Shown: in pieces, positions 1-12,541 of the stretch
Numbering within the stretch: the stretch's first letter is position 1
Layout of the letters: each line of letters starts with the position of its first letter
From: Neocallimastix lanati (nom. inval.)
Lineage: Eukaryota > Neocallimastigomycota > Neocallimastigomycetes > Neocallimastigales > Neocallimastigaceae
Direction: 5' to 3'
Length of the DNA stretch: 64,000 bases
Assembly: GCA_016946835.1 (NCBI GenBank)
Contig: JACVTC010000042.1
Location: 1,153,501-1,217,500, forward strand
Program-made: the position numbers and the translations under genes
The notes under the pieces: model-generated
What the model saw: only the letters and a program-made list of their open reading frames with translations
Databases searched by the model: none
What the model was told of the DNA's origin: nothing

Positions 1-299
1 TTCGATTTAAAAACAATGTTAAAGGAGTCATGATTAAATTTTGAAACTTATTTTTCACAAAATAAATTATTAATTTATTTTGTTTTAAACTTTAATTAAT
101 TCATTTAAATTATTTTAAAAACAATAGTTTTCTCAGAATTAAATTTTATAAAAATTATTACATTAAAAATTTGCCTTGTGGCTTAAAGAATATAATTCAA
201 AATTTTAGTTCATATGATTTATTTATTTTATTTATTATTTTATAATTCAAAGAATAATTTATATTTTTGAATTACACAAGAAAAATTTTTAATTTAAAA

Positions 300-735
300 T
301 GTGATTGGGATAATCACATCTTTACAATTACACTAGAATATAGCGCAGCACTTTATAACTCTATCAGTTATTAGTTACTGGGCTTACACTGGGTTATTTA
401 TTTATTTTAGTAATTAATTTTTATTTATTAATATTAATATTTATTTTAACAATTGACGTTAATAGTAACGCTAGTGCGTTACAATTATAAGTACATTTTT
501 TTTTTATACATGTTAATAATTTAATGATTGGTATATAATTTAATTTAACTTGATTTACTAATCAACTAAATAAAAATATATTTAAATAAATATTTAACTA
601 TATAATAAACTATAAAATAATAAAATTTAATGTACTAAATTAAGAAAAAGATTTTATTTGATTAGCTGAAATTGCTAACTGTTTATAGATTCGTTACGTA
701 ACCAAAGAACTATCATGTATCTGTTATAACCCCTA
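300..735 (-). repeat. Family A LTR-like repeat, copy A1 (downstream LTR of a minus-strand element)
   Basis: The block with the marker ACTAGAATATAGCGCAGCAC near 330-350 recurs at 31780-31800 in the same orientation and near 30600 inverted. It ends near 730 at GTATCTGTTATA, directly before the coding remnant of a minus-strand Ty3/gypsy element, so it sits where that element's 3' LTR should be. Compared with copy A4 (39330-39503), about 30 bp is missing between ACTATCAT and GTATCTG. The left boundary is approximate. Confidence 0.6.
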
Positions 736-741
736 ACCCTA

Positions 742-2150
742 CTAATGGTTGACGACGTTACCAATGAATTGGCTATAACTAAAATCTTGGTAATCTTCTA
801 GCAATTCTGTAGAGTGAGGATTGTCATCGATCACCCATTCTTGCTCTTGTTTATCGTTCTTGTACGCAACCAGATATTGATACTGTCCTCCAAGGATATG
901 AATTATCTTTTGGTTACCTGCAGGAGCTGGTACTAATGTTTTAGGTAGTTTGTAGAATGGTTCCAATTCGCTTACATGGAACACTGGATACATATTAGGA
1001 AATGCCGAACGACTGATATCTAGCCTGTAGTTTTTCTTTTCTTCTTCGACGCCTACTACCTTGAACGGTACGTACTTCCTTGTGGTTAACTTGTAAAATG
1101 GTAAGGCATCATAGCTTTCAGGTTTCTTTTGCCATACTTTATCCAGTAACCTATTCCTGGGATAATTGTCCGTTCTTGATTAATCCATATTGTCCATGTA
1201 TCTGGTTTGGGCGATTTCTAGGATATGTTTGAGGTTGCCTAAATTATGCGCAAAGCTATCTATCATCTTTGCTTCGCCTAACGAGTGTACTAGGTCTGCT
1301 GTTTATGGGGAATTATGTACCTGGTAGTTATACAAGGTAAGGAAAGGAGATTGTTGGGTAGACGCGTGGATTGAATTGTTGTAGCAGAACTCTGCTAAGA
1401 ACAAGTTATCCATCCAGCTTTCATCATCATAGGTTTCCACAAAGCACCATAAGTTTCTACGTAGGCATTGTTCCTTTCGACTTGACCTGCTGTTTCATGG
1501 TGAAGGTGGTAGTTTACTTCTGTTCCGAAGAACTCTATTAGCTCCTTCCATACTTGACTTGTAAACTAGGTACCTCTATCGGTTGTAACAACCTTAGGGA
1601 ATCCGTGCAACCTATAAATTTCCTTTAGGAATACGTCAGCAGTCTCGTTAGCGTAGTGCACATGTTTAAATCCTATCAATTGTATCATCTTGGTTAATTT
1701 ATTAAAGCACACTAAGATTCAACCTACTCTTTTCGTTTCCCAAGCGTAACCATTATCCGTTCTTATCCTTCACTGGTAGATCTGTAATAAAATCTAGTTG
1801 TACCTCTTGCCAGGGTAATTAGCAACCAGAACTCCTACTGCAGTACCATATTCTTTGTGTCTGTCATCCTTCTTGGTAGCGCAGGTTTTACAAGCTTTCA
1901 CGAATCCTGAAATATCTTTTCTCATCTTCGGCCAGTAGAAATTCCTAGATACTAGGTCGGAAGTCTTATCAATCCCTAAATGTTGTGCGTATTCTGAATC
2001 ATGATTAAATTGAATAATTGTCTTCCTGAACGTTGTGGGCACGTAAACTTGTTCAGGGTTTTCTTTTCAAACCAGAAGACCATCTACTTCTAGCCAATGC
2101 TTCTTGTTATAGTTGTTTCTGGTGTCTTCCGATTAGTCTTTTATTATCTC
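742..2150 (-). pseudogene. Ty3/gypsy integrase and C-terminal domain remnant (family A element)
   Basis: This is the 3' half of a decayed pol gene on the minus strand. Frame fragments encode an integrase zinc-binding region (HDSEYAQHLGIDKTS, then YWPKMRKDI and CKTCATKK) around 1794-2042, and a C-terminal piece (VSELEPFYKLPKTLVPAP, then a YLVAYKND..WVIDDN segment resembling a chromodomain) at 742-993. Between them the integrase core is only readable across several frameshifts and stops. It closely matches the better-preserved copy at 32100-33640. It cannot encode a working integrase. Confidence 0.8.
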
Positions 2151-2177
2151 TTGGGTCATTTTATCCGGTCTATAGGT

Positions 2178-3360
2178 CTACTTAATATCATCCATGAAAT
2201 TTGTAGCTAAGGCTATATAACTAGCTTCTCCATCTACATCATCAAATCCTACCAATTGATCGGGTTTCAATAGTCTATCTTTATAAAATTTTTTACCCTC
2301 AGTTTTCTCTATTTCTACTCTTGAGAGGGCGTCAGCGTTTCCATTCCTCTTCCCAGGTCTGTATACTATTTCAAACCAATAAGTGGAGAATAGTTCTTGC
2401 CATCTAATTTGCCTAGGAGTTAATAGTTGTGGTTTCGTAGCGAACAACAGATTCCTGTGGTCACAATAAACAATAATCTTATACTTCTCACCTTGAAGCA
2501 AGTGTCGCCATTCAGTAAAAGAAATCTTAATGGCTAATAATTCTTTTTCTTTAATCGAGTAATTTACTTCAGCCTTGCTGAGTGTCTTTGAGTAGTAATA
2601 TATAGGGTGAAGAGTACCATCGTCTCCTTTTTGTGATAGCATACCTCCTATAGCGTAATTACTAGCATCGCATTCAACAAAGAACTGTTTCTCGTGGTCA
2701 GGATACGCTAGCACTGATGGAGAGGTAAGCATTTCCTTTAGCTTGTGAAACGCGGCCAATCCTTCTTCATTCCATTCAAATTTCTTTTTCTTAGAAGTCA
2801 TCTTAAATAGCGGCTTGGCTATTTCTGAAAAGTTTTTATAAAGTACATGTAATAATTGCAAAAACCTAAGAAGCTTTGCATCTGCTTGACATTTTCTGGT
2901 TGTGGCCATTCAGCCACGACCTTGATCTTTTCTGGGTCAGTTTCTACATCATCTTTACTAACCACATGGCCTAAAAATGAAATCCTAAGATTGTGTAGCT
3001 CACACTTGGACATCTTAGCTACAAGCTTATTTTGTATTAGCTTTTTTAAAATCGTTCGAACATGCTCTACATGTTCCTCCAAAGTTTTAGAATATACGAC
3101 TATATCATCTAGGTAAACCTGACAGTACTTGCCAATATCTTCGCTAAAGATATCATTTACGAAGCTCTGAAACACGGCTGGTGAATTGGTTAAATCAAAA
3201 GGCATTACCAAATGCTCAAAGTGTTCGAACTTGGTATTGAAGGCTGTCTTATACTCTTCACCTTCGCGTATTAAAACCAAGTTATAGGCAGATTTGAGAT
3301 CAAACTTAGAGAACACTACTGTTCCATTCATGGCTTCAAATACTGCACTAATTCTTTGGA
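2178..3360 (-). pseudogene. Ty3/gypsy reverse transcriptase and RNase H remnant
   Basis: Two overlapping minus-strand frames cover this part of pol. The upstream frame (2819-3331) has the RT palm: FSKFDLKSAYN, then the catalytic YLDD motif (QVYLDDIVVYSK), then FLGHVVS and QMQSFLGFCNYY. The downstream frame (2178-2909) has RNase H: KPLFKMTSKKKKFEW, FFVECDASNYAIGGML, YYSKTLS, then CDHRNLLF and NADALSRVE. The two are joined by a frameshift near 2820-2900. The N-terminal RT, protease and the link to gag are degraded. Order and motifs are typical of Metaviridae. Confidence 0.85.
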
Positions 3361-3469
3361 TGGATTATGTTGATCTATGATCCAGTATCGTACAGCACAT
3401 TTAAATCTTGGAGCCGCTCTTTAGTACGAAGATTACTTATTTTGGATTCTGGCACAAATTCTTCGCACT

Positions 3470-3935
3470 CAGACCCATCTTACATCTATCTTACATCTAA
3501 AGTGCTGTCTTAGGAATTGGATTATTACTACTGGTACCTGAGTCCTTGTAATAGTTTTGCTTCTCGCTTTGTCTCGTACAGAAATCCTTACCACTATTGT
3601 GGTTATAATCATCTTTCTTAGTTTTATCATAAGTATTTTGTATGTTAGACCCTTTCCTACTAAAATCTCTTTTATCTCCTCGGCTATTGTCGCTGTTACT
3701 CCTTCTCTTGGCTTCTATATCCTTGGAGGGTCTTCGTGAGTCCATCATTCCTAGCAGAGCCATAATGGCTATCTTCCTCTCGCGGTCGTACTCATATCTT
3801 TCTAGGTAGTCATCTTTATAATCCGCGGGGAACGTATCGCATCTTCTAAGGTCTGCTTTTCTGTAGCCAAATCGTAAAAGGCTTCAAGAACCGAGGTGGT
3901 AGACTCGGGTTTATTACGTCTATCTTTAAAATCAA
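3470..3935 (-). pseudogene. Gag remnant of the family A Ty3/gypsy element
   Basis: The minus-strand frame encodes a segment with KIAIMALLGMM, then PSKDIEAKRRSNSDNSRGDK and a Lys/Asn/Ser-rich tail ending at 3497. The same segment (MALLGMM..PPKDINAKGRKNSDNCRGDK) recurs on the plus strand at 50275-50400 in another dead element, which shows it is an element protein, probably the end of Gag. No zinc knuckle is visible. The coding signal ends near 3935 at a short G-rich stretch and changes to plain AT-rich DNA, so the 5' end and the expected second LTR are missing here. Confidence 0.6.
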
Positions 3936-3969
3936 GCAGGGGGGAACGGGGATTACCCTGCTTTGATTT

Positions 3970-4772
3970 TAAATTATAAAAAATTTGTTTTATTAAAATT
4001 TTATTTATTATTTATTAATATAAAAAAATTTATTTCGAATACATATACTTAATTTTTAAGAAATTTTTACTATATTTATATTTTTTTATAAATTTAAAGT
4101 ATAATTATTTGTTTATAATTTAAGTAATTTTATAGAATTATTGAATTAATTTTATATCAATAATTCATTTTTGTTTTGATTTTTATAAATATAATAATAT
4201 AATATTTAAATATAACTTAATTAGAAATAATTATAAAATAAATATATAGAAAATAGCTTTTACTATTTTCTTTGATATTTTAAGTTAAATAAAATGTTTT
4301 TAAAGATTAATATAATAAATTTAATAATCTTTAATTATTTTAAATAATATTTGTAATTATTTTCAAAAAATAAAATAAAATTTTTATAATATTTAATTAA
4401 TAATTTTAATAGTAAATTTTATAATAATTTTTATAATAATATTTAATTAATAGTTTTAATAATTTTATAATAATATTTAATTAATAGTTTTAATAATTTT
4501 ATAATAATATTTAATTAATAGTTTTAATAATTTTATAATAATATTTAATTAATAGTTTTAATAATTCAAAATATCTTAAAAGTATATAATTTTTAATATT
4601 TACAATAATATTTTAATATATACATATGTTTAATATACAACAAATTAATTAATTAAGATTGATTTAATATTATTTACAAGTTGAATTTAATTTATATTAA
4701 AATAAATTATTTTTACAATGAGGTTTAGGTTATCAAGAATAAAGGAAAGAACACTTAATTAAAGAATAATTA
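3970..4772. repeat. AT-rich noncoding block with a 34-bp tandem repeat
   Basis: No coding signal is seen. Positions 4441-4567 hold about 3.7 nearly perfect copies of a 34-bp unit beginning ATTTAATTAATAGTTTTAAT, with a diverged unit just upstream at 4391. The rest is simple A+T sequence. Confidence 0.7.
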
Positions 4773-6046
4773 TGTAAAAGTTTTTTGTAGGTAGGTAAGA
4801 TTATAGTTAAATCTTATTGATTGATTAGGTAAGATTCTTGCTATATCTTTCCTTGTTTGAGTTAAATTGGTCTGGTAAATATGTTTTTATTAATTATAAC
4901 AATTAATTAAATTTAAATAATAAATAACACACACAGATTTTTATAATTAAGATTTCAATATTTAAGATTTATGTTTTATTAGAACTTTATTTAATATATA
5001 TTTTAATAATAATATTAACTAATATTAATACAAAGAATTATTTATTGTTATAATTAATTCATTAACTTTATGTTAATAGTTTAGAATTTAATAATTTTAC
5101 AAAAAATACAAAATATGGAATTTCAAATCCTTTTTATACTAAACTAAAATAATAATTAACAATATAAATAATTAATACATTCTAATCTTAATATATTCAT
5201 ACATGTATATAAACTATATAAAATATAATAATAAAATAATATTGATAAGAATCTTTAATAAAATAACTATATAAATTATTCATAAAACAATTTAATAATA
5301 AAACTAATTTAATAATAAAATATAAAATAAAATAAAAAAAATAAAATAAAATATTAAAACTAATTAAAAATTCTCTTTCGGAAATCTTTAGAATGATAAA
5401 GAATTCCTTAGAATCTTTTAGAAATAATTGAATAAAATATATAATAATAAAATATATAAAACTTATAAAACTTTTTAAAAATATTATAAAACTATTACTA
5501 ATAACTAATTCTGTATTTTTAATTAATAATACAAATTAATAATATAATTTCCAAGTTAAGAGATTTTATCTAATATAGATTTCTTAATTAATAATTTAGG
5601 TCTTAATTAAATAATTAAATTATATTTTGATATTTAAATATCTTTATAGTCCAATATCTCGTTATCTAGTCTCTTCCCTGTCTAAAAAAAAAAAAATCTC
5701 GTTATCTAGTTGTTCAATAAGGTTGATTTTAATATATGATGTAGTTCTCGTCCGTAGCTTTCCAATGAATATAATTTTAGCGGGAAATCACAATATTATA
5801 TTTCCATTATTTGTTGAGTTATCGTTGTTTTTCTTCATGTTATTTTTATCAAATTCTTAAGGGTTAAATTAAATTAAATTATCTTTAATAAATAAGTCTA
5901 AACCCTTTGGTTTCTAATTCTTTAATGTTTCTAATATTTATTTTTATAATTAAAATTGAATTAAAATAATTTTTGTCAATAACTAAATTAAATTTCAATT
6001 GATCTAATAATGAATTTTAACTTCAAATCCACTAGTATTCGTGACA
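4773..6046 (+). repeat. LTR family B, copy 1
   Basis: The block starts TGTAAAAG and ends TTCGTGACA, the TG...CA form of an LTR. An inverted copy lies at 29088-30252; shared unique stretches include AGCGGGAAATCACAATATTA near 5780 and ACTAGTATTCGTGAC at the end. The right flank is CGTAA followed by a piece of LTR A; the left flank (AATTA) does not match, which is discussed as a possible inversion breakpoint. A 77-codon frame inside (5627-5860) has no protein-like content. Confidence 0.75.
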
Positions 6047-6089
6047 CGTAACCAGAGGACTATCATTGGATAGGCTCGGAGTTACCATG
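6047..6089 (+). repeat. Internal piece of LTR A between two inserted LTRs
   Basis: The text CGTAACCAGAGGACTATC..TTACCATG matches the interior of LTR A (compare 39455-39495: CGTAACCAAAGAACTATC..TTACCATG). LTR B is inserted at its left edge (flank CGTAA) and LTR D at its right edge (flank CCATG). The continuation TATCTGTTGCAC appears after LTR D at 6947. Confidence 0.75.
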
Positions 6090-6941
6090 TGTAAAATAAA
6101 CTAATAGCTTAGGTCGGTGTGGACAGACTATTTTTTATTTTACGCAAATTTATTATATTAACACTATAATTAATTATTAACTAAAACACTAAAACTAAAA
6201 ACTAATTTAATTTTTTGTTTTATAAAAATTCCTTTATTAATATTTCTTATTTATCAAATTTAACTATACTATAAATCAACAATCACTTAACTGGGTACCG
6301 TATGGTCCTTTACCGGAAAGCCTACTAGCAGTTAAGATTTTTAAATAAAATTTAAAATAAAATTGTTTTATAAAAAAATAACTATTCTAATAATAGTTAT
6401 AATACTAATTAATAAAATATAAAATCTATACTATCTATACTATACTATACCATACTTTTCTATACTATTTTCCAACTATCGTTCAATAGTTGAAAATTAA
6501 CTCTTTTTATACTTTTTGAAAATTAAAATTTAAATTTAATAAATTGTAATAAACTAACTAAAATATTATTATATATTTGTAATTACATTTAATAATAAAT
6601 TACATGAAATTTTATGAATTATTTTAATATAAAAACTATTTAAAACTATCTAATATTTCTAAAATAAATAAACAAAACGTCAAGTTTTTGTAAACAAACG
6701 GAAAAAGTTATTTTTCTTTGATTATTTTAATTTAACTAATTTATGACTAATTATTTTCAAAGTGAGTAATAATGATGTAAATTCTCCAAATAATTTAGTC
6801 ATAAATTTTTATGAAAATTATTTAAATTAATAATTTGGAGTACATTTAAATTTATATTAAAAATTTGGAAAACATTTTTATCCACAATAATTTACATTAC
6901 ATTACATTTAAATACGTATTCAAATTATTGGATATTTTACA
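6090..6941 (+). repeat. Solo LTR, family D
   Basis: The block is 852 bp with perfect 8-bp inverted termini (TGTAAAAT...ATTTTACA). It is flanked by an exact 5-bp duplication, CCATG, at 6085-6089 and 6942-6946. It interrupts LTR A, whose text resumes at 6947. No open frame is present. The boundaries rest on the TSD and termini; the internal element is unknown. Confidence 0.8.
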
Positions 6942-6958
6942 CCATGTATCTGTTGCAC

Positions 6959-7122
6959 TGTAATAATAATTTCTACAAAAATATAGAAATTATTATCTCT
7001 ATTAATATTAATATTAATATTAATTAGAACAAAAAAAAAAAAAACATAGACTTGCACATATGGGTACCCATCTCCCATATGGCCATACAGTTATAAATTA
7101 ACAATAAGTCTAATTTCTTACA
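6959..7122 (+). repeat. Short solo LTR of family R2 (copy R2e)
   Basis: The 164-bp block begins TGTAATAATAAT and ends TTTCTTACA, the same termini as the full R2 LTRs (925-988 bp), so it is an internally deleted copy. TGCAC flanks it at 6954-6958 and 7123-7127. It lies in the last bases of LTR A. Confidence 0.7.
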
Positions 7123-7127
7123 TGCAC

Positions 7128-7740
7128 TGTAAGAAATTTAGATAAATTTATTATAAAATTTATCTATCTTTCTTATTTAATATATTAATTTAATACATTA
7201 AATTTTTGTACTTATTTTAACCAATAATATTTAATTTATTAATTTATATATATTTGATTCTCTTGAGTTCTCTTCGAGAAATCAAGAGTTATTATTTTAG
7301 AATTTTTATAATAAATAATAATTCAAATAAAATAATTAATTAATAAACAAAACCCTTTTTAATAAAACATATTTTATAAATATTTGTGTCTTTTATTCCT
7401 TTTGTGTTATTGTTTATTATAAACTTTCTATAATAAACTCTATCTTATATTTAAGTTAAGTATAATTATTTATTTATATTATTTTATATTTATTTAATTA
7501 TATTTAATTTTATTTTCTCAAATTAATGTTAATTAGTAATAATTAAGGTTAATTTGTGTTAAAGTTTTCAGATAATTTGGACTTAACGATTAGGTCAAGA
7601 TGCCAAATTATAGTAATTAATTAATAATTTGAATTTACTCTTATTTAAAACATATTGTTATTAGTAAATTTTATAATTAAGTTTTTATTTAAAGTATAAA
7701 TTTTATTTAATTTTAATAATATTTTATTACATTATTATTT
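7128..7740 (-). repeat. Partial family R2 LTR in reverse orientation (R2d)
   Basis: It starts TGTAAGAAATTTAG directly after the TGCAC flank of R2e and carries R2 landmarks in reverse orientation, including a TCTTCGAGAAATCAAGAGTT segment near 7270 and the TTATAATAAACTCT region near 7430. The end is not clear. It is a fragment by comparison with R2a-R2c. Confidence 0.55.
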
Positions 7741-8748
7741 TATATAATTATTACTATAATTTAAATTACAATAATCCTACAAAGAATTATCAAAAGATTT
7801 AAACATGTATTTATATAAAATAACTAATTATCAAAATATTAATTATTAATATAAATATGTAATAGTATTAATATAAGTTTGATATTGATAATATAAACTA
7901 AGATAATAATATAAATATTTAATATAAATAAAATATAAGAATCTAATATAGCTAAATAATATATTTTATAATTAAAATATAATATGTAAAAATTCTGATA
8001 ATAAATTAATATAAAAATTAATTTAATATGACAATCACGTGTATACATTATTGATATACGGGATTTTTATGTGCAATAATTTATAAGCAGTGGGTTTTAA
8101 ATAATGGTAGTTTAGTATATTTTATTAATAAAATTATAATATTCGTACAATTAAAATAATAATTCTAATTCCTAAAAATTTACAAGAGAGTTCTCTATTT
8201 CTATGTAACGAAATCTTCAGTTGATACGTTATTTTATTAATCTTTATTATTAATATTTTAGTATCAATATTTTTGTGAGTTTGCAAGATAGTATAAAATA
8301 AAATAGTATATTCTAATATAGAAATATATAATTACTACACACTTTATTTTAAAACAGAATTTTAAGAATTATTTTTGTCGTTTTATTTTATTTTATTTAA
8401 TTTATTATGTCGTAATACAATTTTATAATAAAGTATTATAAAAAAATCTTATTAACTATTTATTTCTAACTTATTACTATATTATATTTTATAAATAAAT
8501 ATATTCCCCGAATATATTTATCTTAACTAATGTATATCTATTTTCTCCAAAAAAAACCACCCTTTAAAAAATTTATAATAATTTTTCTTTTTATACTTTT
8601 AATTTACTATAATTTAAATCCTATTGGCTGTTAATTAATTAAATAAATTTGAATAATTTTATATTATTATTTATTATTGTAATATAATTAATTATTATAT
8701 TTTATTACAATTTTATTGACAATTTCCATTTTTATTTAAATACTGTAG
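7741..8748. other. AT-rich noncoding stretch
   Basis: There is no protein-like frame, RNA gene or clear repeat boundary. A 69-codon frame at 7839-8048 is only Ile/Tyr/Leu from A+T sequence. It is probably decayed LTR material. Confidence 0.6.
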
Positions 8749-8753
8749 CACAG

Positions 8754-9741
8754 TGTAATAATCATACTAAGTTCTATCACTAAATATGATTATTAACTTC
8801 AACTTAATGACTAATTCATTAAGTTGAGAAATAAAAAATAAAAATAAAAACTTTACCTAAAAAGAGAGTTTATTATAAAATTAATTATAATAACAACACA
8901 AAAAGTAAAAGAAGGAATATTTAGATAAATTTGGTTTTAAGAAATATGTTTTTTTGAATAAAATGTTTTATTAATTTATTAAAATTTAAAATATAAAATT
9001 GCTATTATTATTATTATAACTATATTTTTATAATAATAACTCTTGATTTCTTAAAGGGAAATCAAGAGCCTTATTTATATTTTTTTATGGAAATAAGGTT
9101 AAATAAAATGGTTTTCTAATCTTAAAAAATATCTTATCTAGAAAAAGATTAGAAGAAAAAACTAGATAAGTTTTTTGATCGATATTCTATTCATATCGAT
9201 CATCGTATATATTAAGTAAAACCAAATATATTATTTTATATTTGGATAAAACCTTAATATATCGATTTCCTAAATTTTAATTTAGATCATCTAATAAAAG
9301 GAAAAATCAATAATAACCGGAATGATCTAAATTATTCTATTCTATCTTTCTAAATATTATTTTTAAAATCTAATCTAAACTTATTAACATAAAACTATCT
9401 TTAAACTAGAATACAGAATTATAAAAAATACAGAAACTTATTAATTGTTCTTTTAAATGTACAATGTAAAAAATAAATAAAACTAATGTTTACATTAACT
9501 TGATAATTAAATGAATAACTAAATAAAATTAATAATATTAATAAGTGTACATATAATAATTATTTAAATAAATTTTCTAATATTATTTAAGTGTATGAAT
9601 AATTACAATTATAATAAATTTGATAATAATATCTCAATGTATGAATTAATTATAATTTAAATAAATTTATAATTATTATCAATAATTATAAAGACTAAGA
9701 AATAATAATTATTTATTAGTAAATAATTATTATTTCTTACA
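8754..9741 (+). repeat. Solo LTR family R2, copy R2a, upstream of a tRNA-like relic
   Basis: The block is 988 bp with termini TGTAATAATC...TTTCTTACA and an exact 5-bp duplication CACAG at 8749-8753 and 9742-9746. Family landmarks are an AACTCTTGATTTCTTAAAGG segment near 9040 and the GATCGATATTC..ATATCGATCATCG segment near 9180-9205, both shared with R2b and, inverted, with R2c. Its right end is 16 nt upstream of the tRNA-like sequence at 9758. Confidence 0.85.
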
Positions 9742-9757
9742 CACAGTTAGTAAAATT

Positions 9758-9830
9758 AGAACTTTGGTTCAATGGTTAGTTACATTGACCATGACCAATA
9801 CTTCATGGGTTTGACTCACACCACAACCCA
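9758..9830 (+). pseudogene. Decayed tRNA-like sequence
   Basis: This 73-nt stretch keeps tRNA landmarks. TGGTTCAATGG lies at the position and form of a pol III A box, GGGTTTGACTC is close to a B box/T loop, and the 3' side ends ACAACCCA like an acceptor strand plus discriminator. The anticodon arm can form ATTG/CAAT, but its loop is one base too long, and the acceptor and D stems no longer pair well. It is probably a dead tRNA gene or a tRNA-derived element. The amino acid cannot be assigned. An R2 LTR ends 16 nt upstream, as at the intact tRNA-Thr locus. Confidence 0.5.
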
Positions 9831-11605
9831 TTTTGCATTAATAATTATTTTATTAATTATTTTATTAATTATTAATAATATCTTCTTGAATATTCTTTCT
9901 GTATAAAATTATAGAAAGTTAAAGATTCTTTCGGTTTGTAATTCAACCGAAATGAATTTAGAAATTCTTATTATATAAATTATTTTATTCTTTTTGATAA
10001 GATTCATTTTCATCAATTAAAATCTATATTTTAGAAACTTTACATTATTAATTACTACAAACATATTTCTAAATATTTCTTTAAAATTATTTTTACATGT
10101 TAAAACTGTTTTTCCGTTAAAAGTATAAATAGTGCGAACTTCATGAATGAAAATATTTTTCTTTGTGCTTTTTTTAATAATAATTAACGTATAAGTAATT
10201 CGAAATATTACCTTGTTGATTAATATTAATAATTATTTTAAATTTTATAATTAATAAAAAATATTTCTAATAAAACGAATTATTTATACAAATAGTGTAA
10301 ACCTATTGAGTTTTCTCCTTTCTGTGTTTCTATACCACGTCCCGCCGTTACTATAGAAGCACCTCCGTTACATTCTAATATAAATAATTTAATTTATAAG
10401 AAATAGGTAATATATTAATTATATATTCTAATATATAGAAATATATAAATTTTATATGAAATAAAGTATTATAATTATTATAATTATAATAATACATATT
10501 GAAATAAAATAAAATAAAATAATTATTATCAAAAAGATATAAATTTAATATTTAATAATTATTATTAAATATACAAATATGTTACTACACATATTTGTTT
10601 TATATCATTATTTAATATATATTAATTTCAATATGTTAATAATATTTAGTAATTGGTTGGCCTAGACTAATTCCTAAATATTTTAATAAAGTTAATTTAA
10701 TAATATTTATTATATATTATTATTCATTAATATTGAAATTCAAATAACTGAATTATTGAAATTGAAATTGAATTGAAATTCAGTTATTATCTTAACAATT
10801 TGTAGTTAAGAAATTATTTATAATTAATTTTATAAGTAATTTCTTACATGTACATTTTAAGGTTTTAGAAAATTAAATAAAATAAAAGTAAAAGACACAC
10901 AAATTTTATTTATTTGTTTATTATTTTTATTTATTAATTTTATTAATTGATTGATTTTTGATTTTTAAAAATTGGTAGAAAATTTACAACTATTTATACT
11001 TTTTTCAAGGCATAAAAGTTGTTCTTGCCACTAAACTACATTTTATTTATTTTTTTTTATAAAAACTATTAAATTTAAATTGAATTTTATAATCATTTAT
11101 ATAAAATTTAATTATAACAATATAAATAAAATATATTTATAATATTAATAAAACATTTTTTTTTTTTTTTTTTAATAATCTATCTAAAATATTACTAATA
11201 AGAACTTATTTAATTGGCTATAATTTTTATTACAATCTGTTAAAATATTCAAATAAAAATAAAAAATACTATTCTAATATAAAGGTTTTTAATAAAATAA
11301 AATATTTTTCAATATAAAATAAAAATTTCGATATAAAATTTTATAATAAAAGTTAAAATATAATATATAAATTTTTAATTATTAATACATAAAAATATTA
11401 TTAATACAAATTTTTATTATTAATATAAAAATAAAAAAAAGAATAAGATTTATTATTAATATTGCTAATATAAGTTTTAAATATATAAAAATATTACTAT
11501 TAATATAAGATTTAATATAAAAATATAAAGTTTAATATAATTTTTGATTTAATTTTTGATCTTTGGATTTAAAAATTTATTAAAGTACAAAAATAATAAT
11601 GTACA
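9831..11605. other. AT-rich noncoding region with diverged LTR debris
   Basis: No genes are seen. Near 10841-10860 an R2-like end (TTTCTTACA) is followed by TTTTAAGGTTTTAG, which resembles a mutated start of LTR family R3, so the region probably contains older LTRs. A less AT-rich patch at 10315-10375 (CCACGTCCCGCCGTTACTAT) has no recognisable content. Confidence 0.5.
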
Positions 11606-11610
11606 CATAA

Positions 11611-12535
11611 TGTAATAGAAATAAATCGTAGATTTAATTAATAATGCATTATTTGGTACATTCTTATCATACTATAATAATTCTATTAAGAACTAACTCA
11701 AAATAGAATTATTAACTACAACTTAACGACTAATTCATTAAATTGAGAAAATAAAATAAAATAAAATAAAATTTTTTTTTTACCTAGAGAGTTTATTATA
11801 AAATTAATTATAATAATAACTCGAAACACGAAAGCAAAAGAAGAATTATTTGTATAAATTTGATTTTAAAAAATGTTTTTGAATAAAATATTTTATTAAT
11901 TTATTAAAGTTAAAAATATAAAATTGTTACTATTATAACTATGTTTTTATAATAATAACTCTTGATTTCTCAAAGAGAACTCAAGAGCCTTATTTATATT
12001 TTTTTATGAAAATAAGGTTAAATAAGAAAGGGTTTTCTAATCTTAACAAATCTCTTATCTAGGAAAAGATTAGATAGAAAAACCTAGATAAGTTTTCGAT
12101 CGATATTCTATCCATATCGATCATCGCATTAATTAAGTAAAACCGATTACTTCTAAAAGTAATTGGGAAAAATCTTAATTAACCAATTTTCCAATCTAAT
12201 CTAATGATCGAAAATAAAAGAATAAAATAATAAAAGATATTTCGATCATATAATTTATCCTTATATAAAAATATATAATTAAATAGTTAATAAAATACAG
12301 AATACATTATAAAATACAGAATACAATACAATACAGAATACATTAGTTACAGTAGAGAAATTAATATATTGTAAATATATTATTTAAAATAATTAAATAA
12401 ATTTTGTTAAATTAATGAATATTTAAAAATAAATTTAATGAATAAATATTAAATGTAATTAATTAAAGTTATAGTTATAATAACTTAACTAAGAAAATAT
12501 AATTATTTGTTAGCGAATAATTATTGATACTTACA
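11611..12535 (+). repeat. Solo LTR family R2, copy R2b
   Basis: The block is 925 bp, with termini TGTAATAG...GATACTTACA and the exact flank CATAA at 11606-11610 and 12536-12540. It shares with R2a the CTTGATTTCTC, TCTTATCTAGGAAAAGATTA and CATATCGATCATCG segments. It is the first (outermost, hence oldest by order) LTR of the chain leading to the tRNA-Thr gene. Confidence 0.85.
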
Positions 12536-12541
12536 CATAAA

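Noticed and set aside
5627-5860. 77-codon frame in LTR B
   Set aside because: It lies in a repeat, the inverted copy does not keep the frame, and the product has no recognisable feature.
7839-8048. 69-codon Ile/Tyr-rich frame
   Set aside because: Expected by chance in AT-rich DNA; no homology or context.
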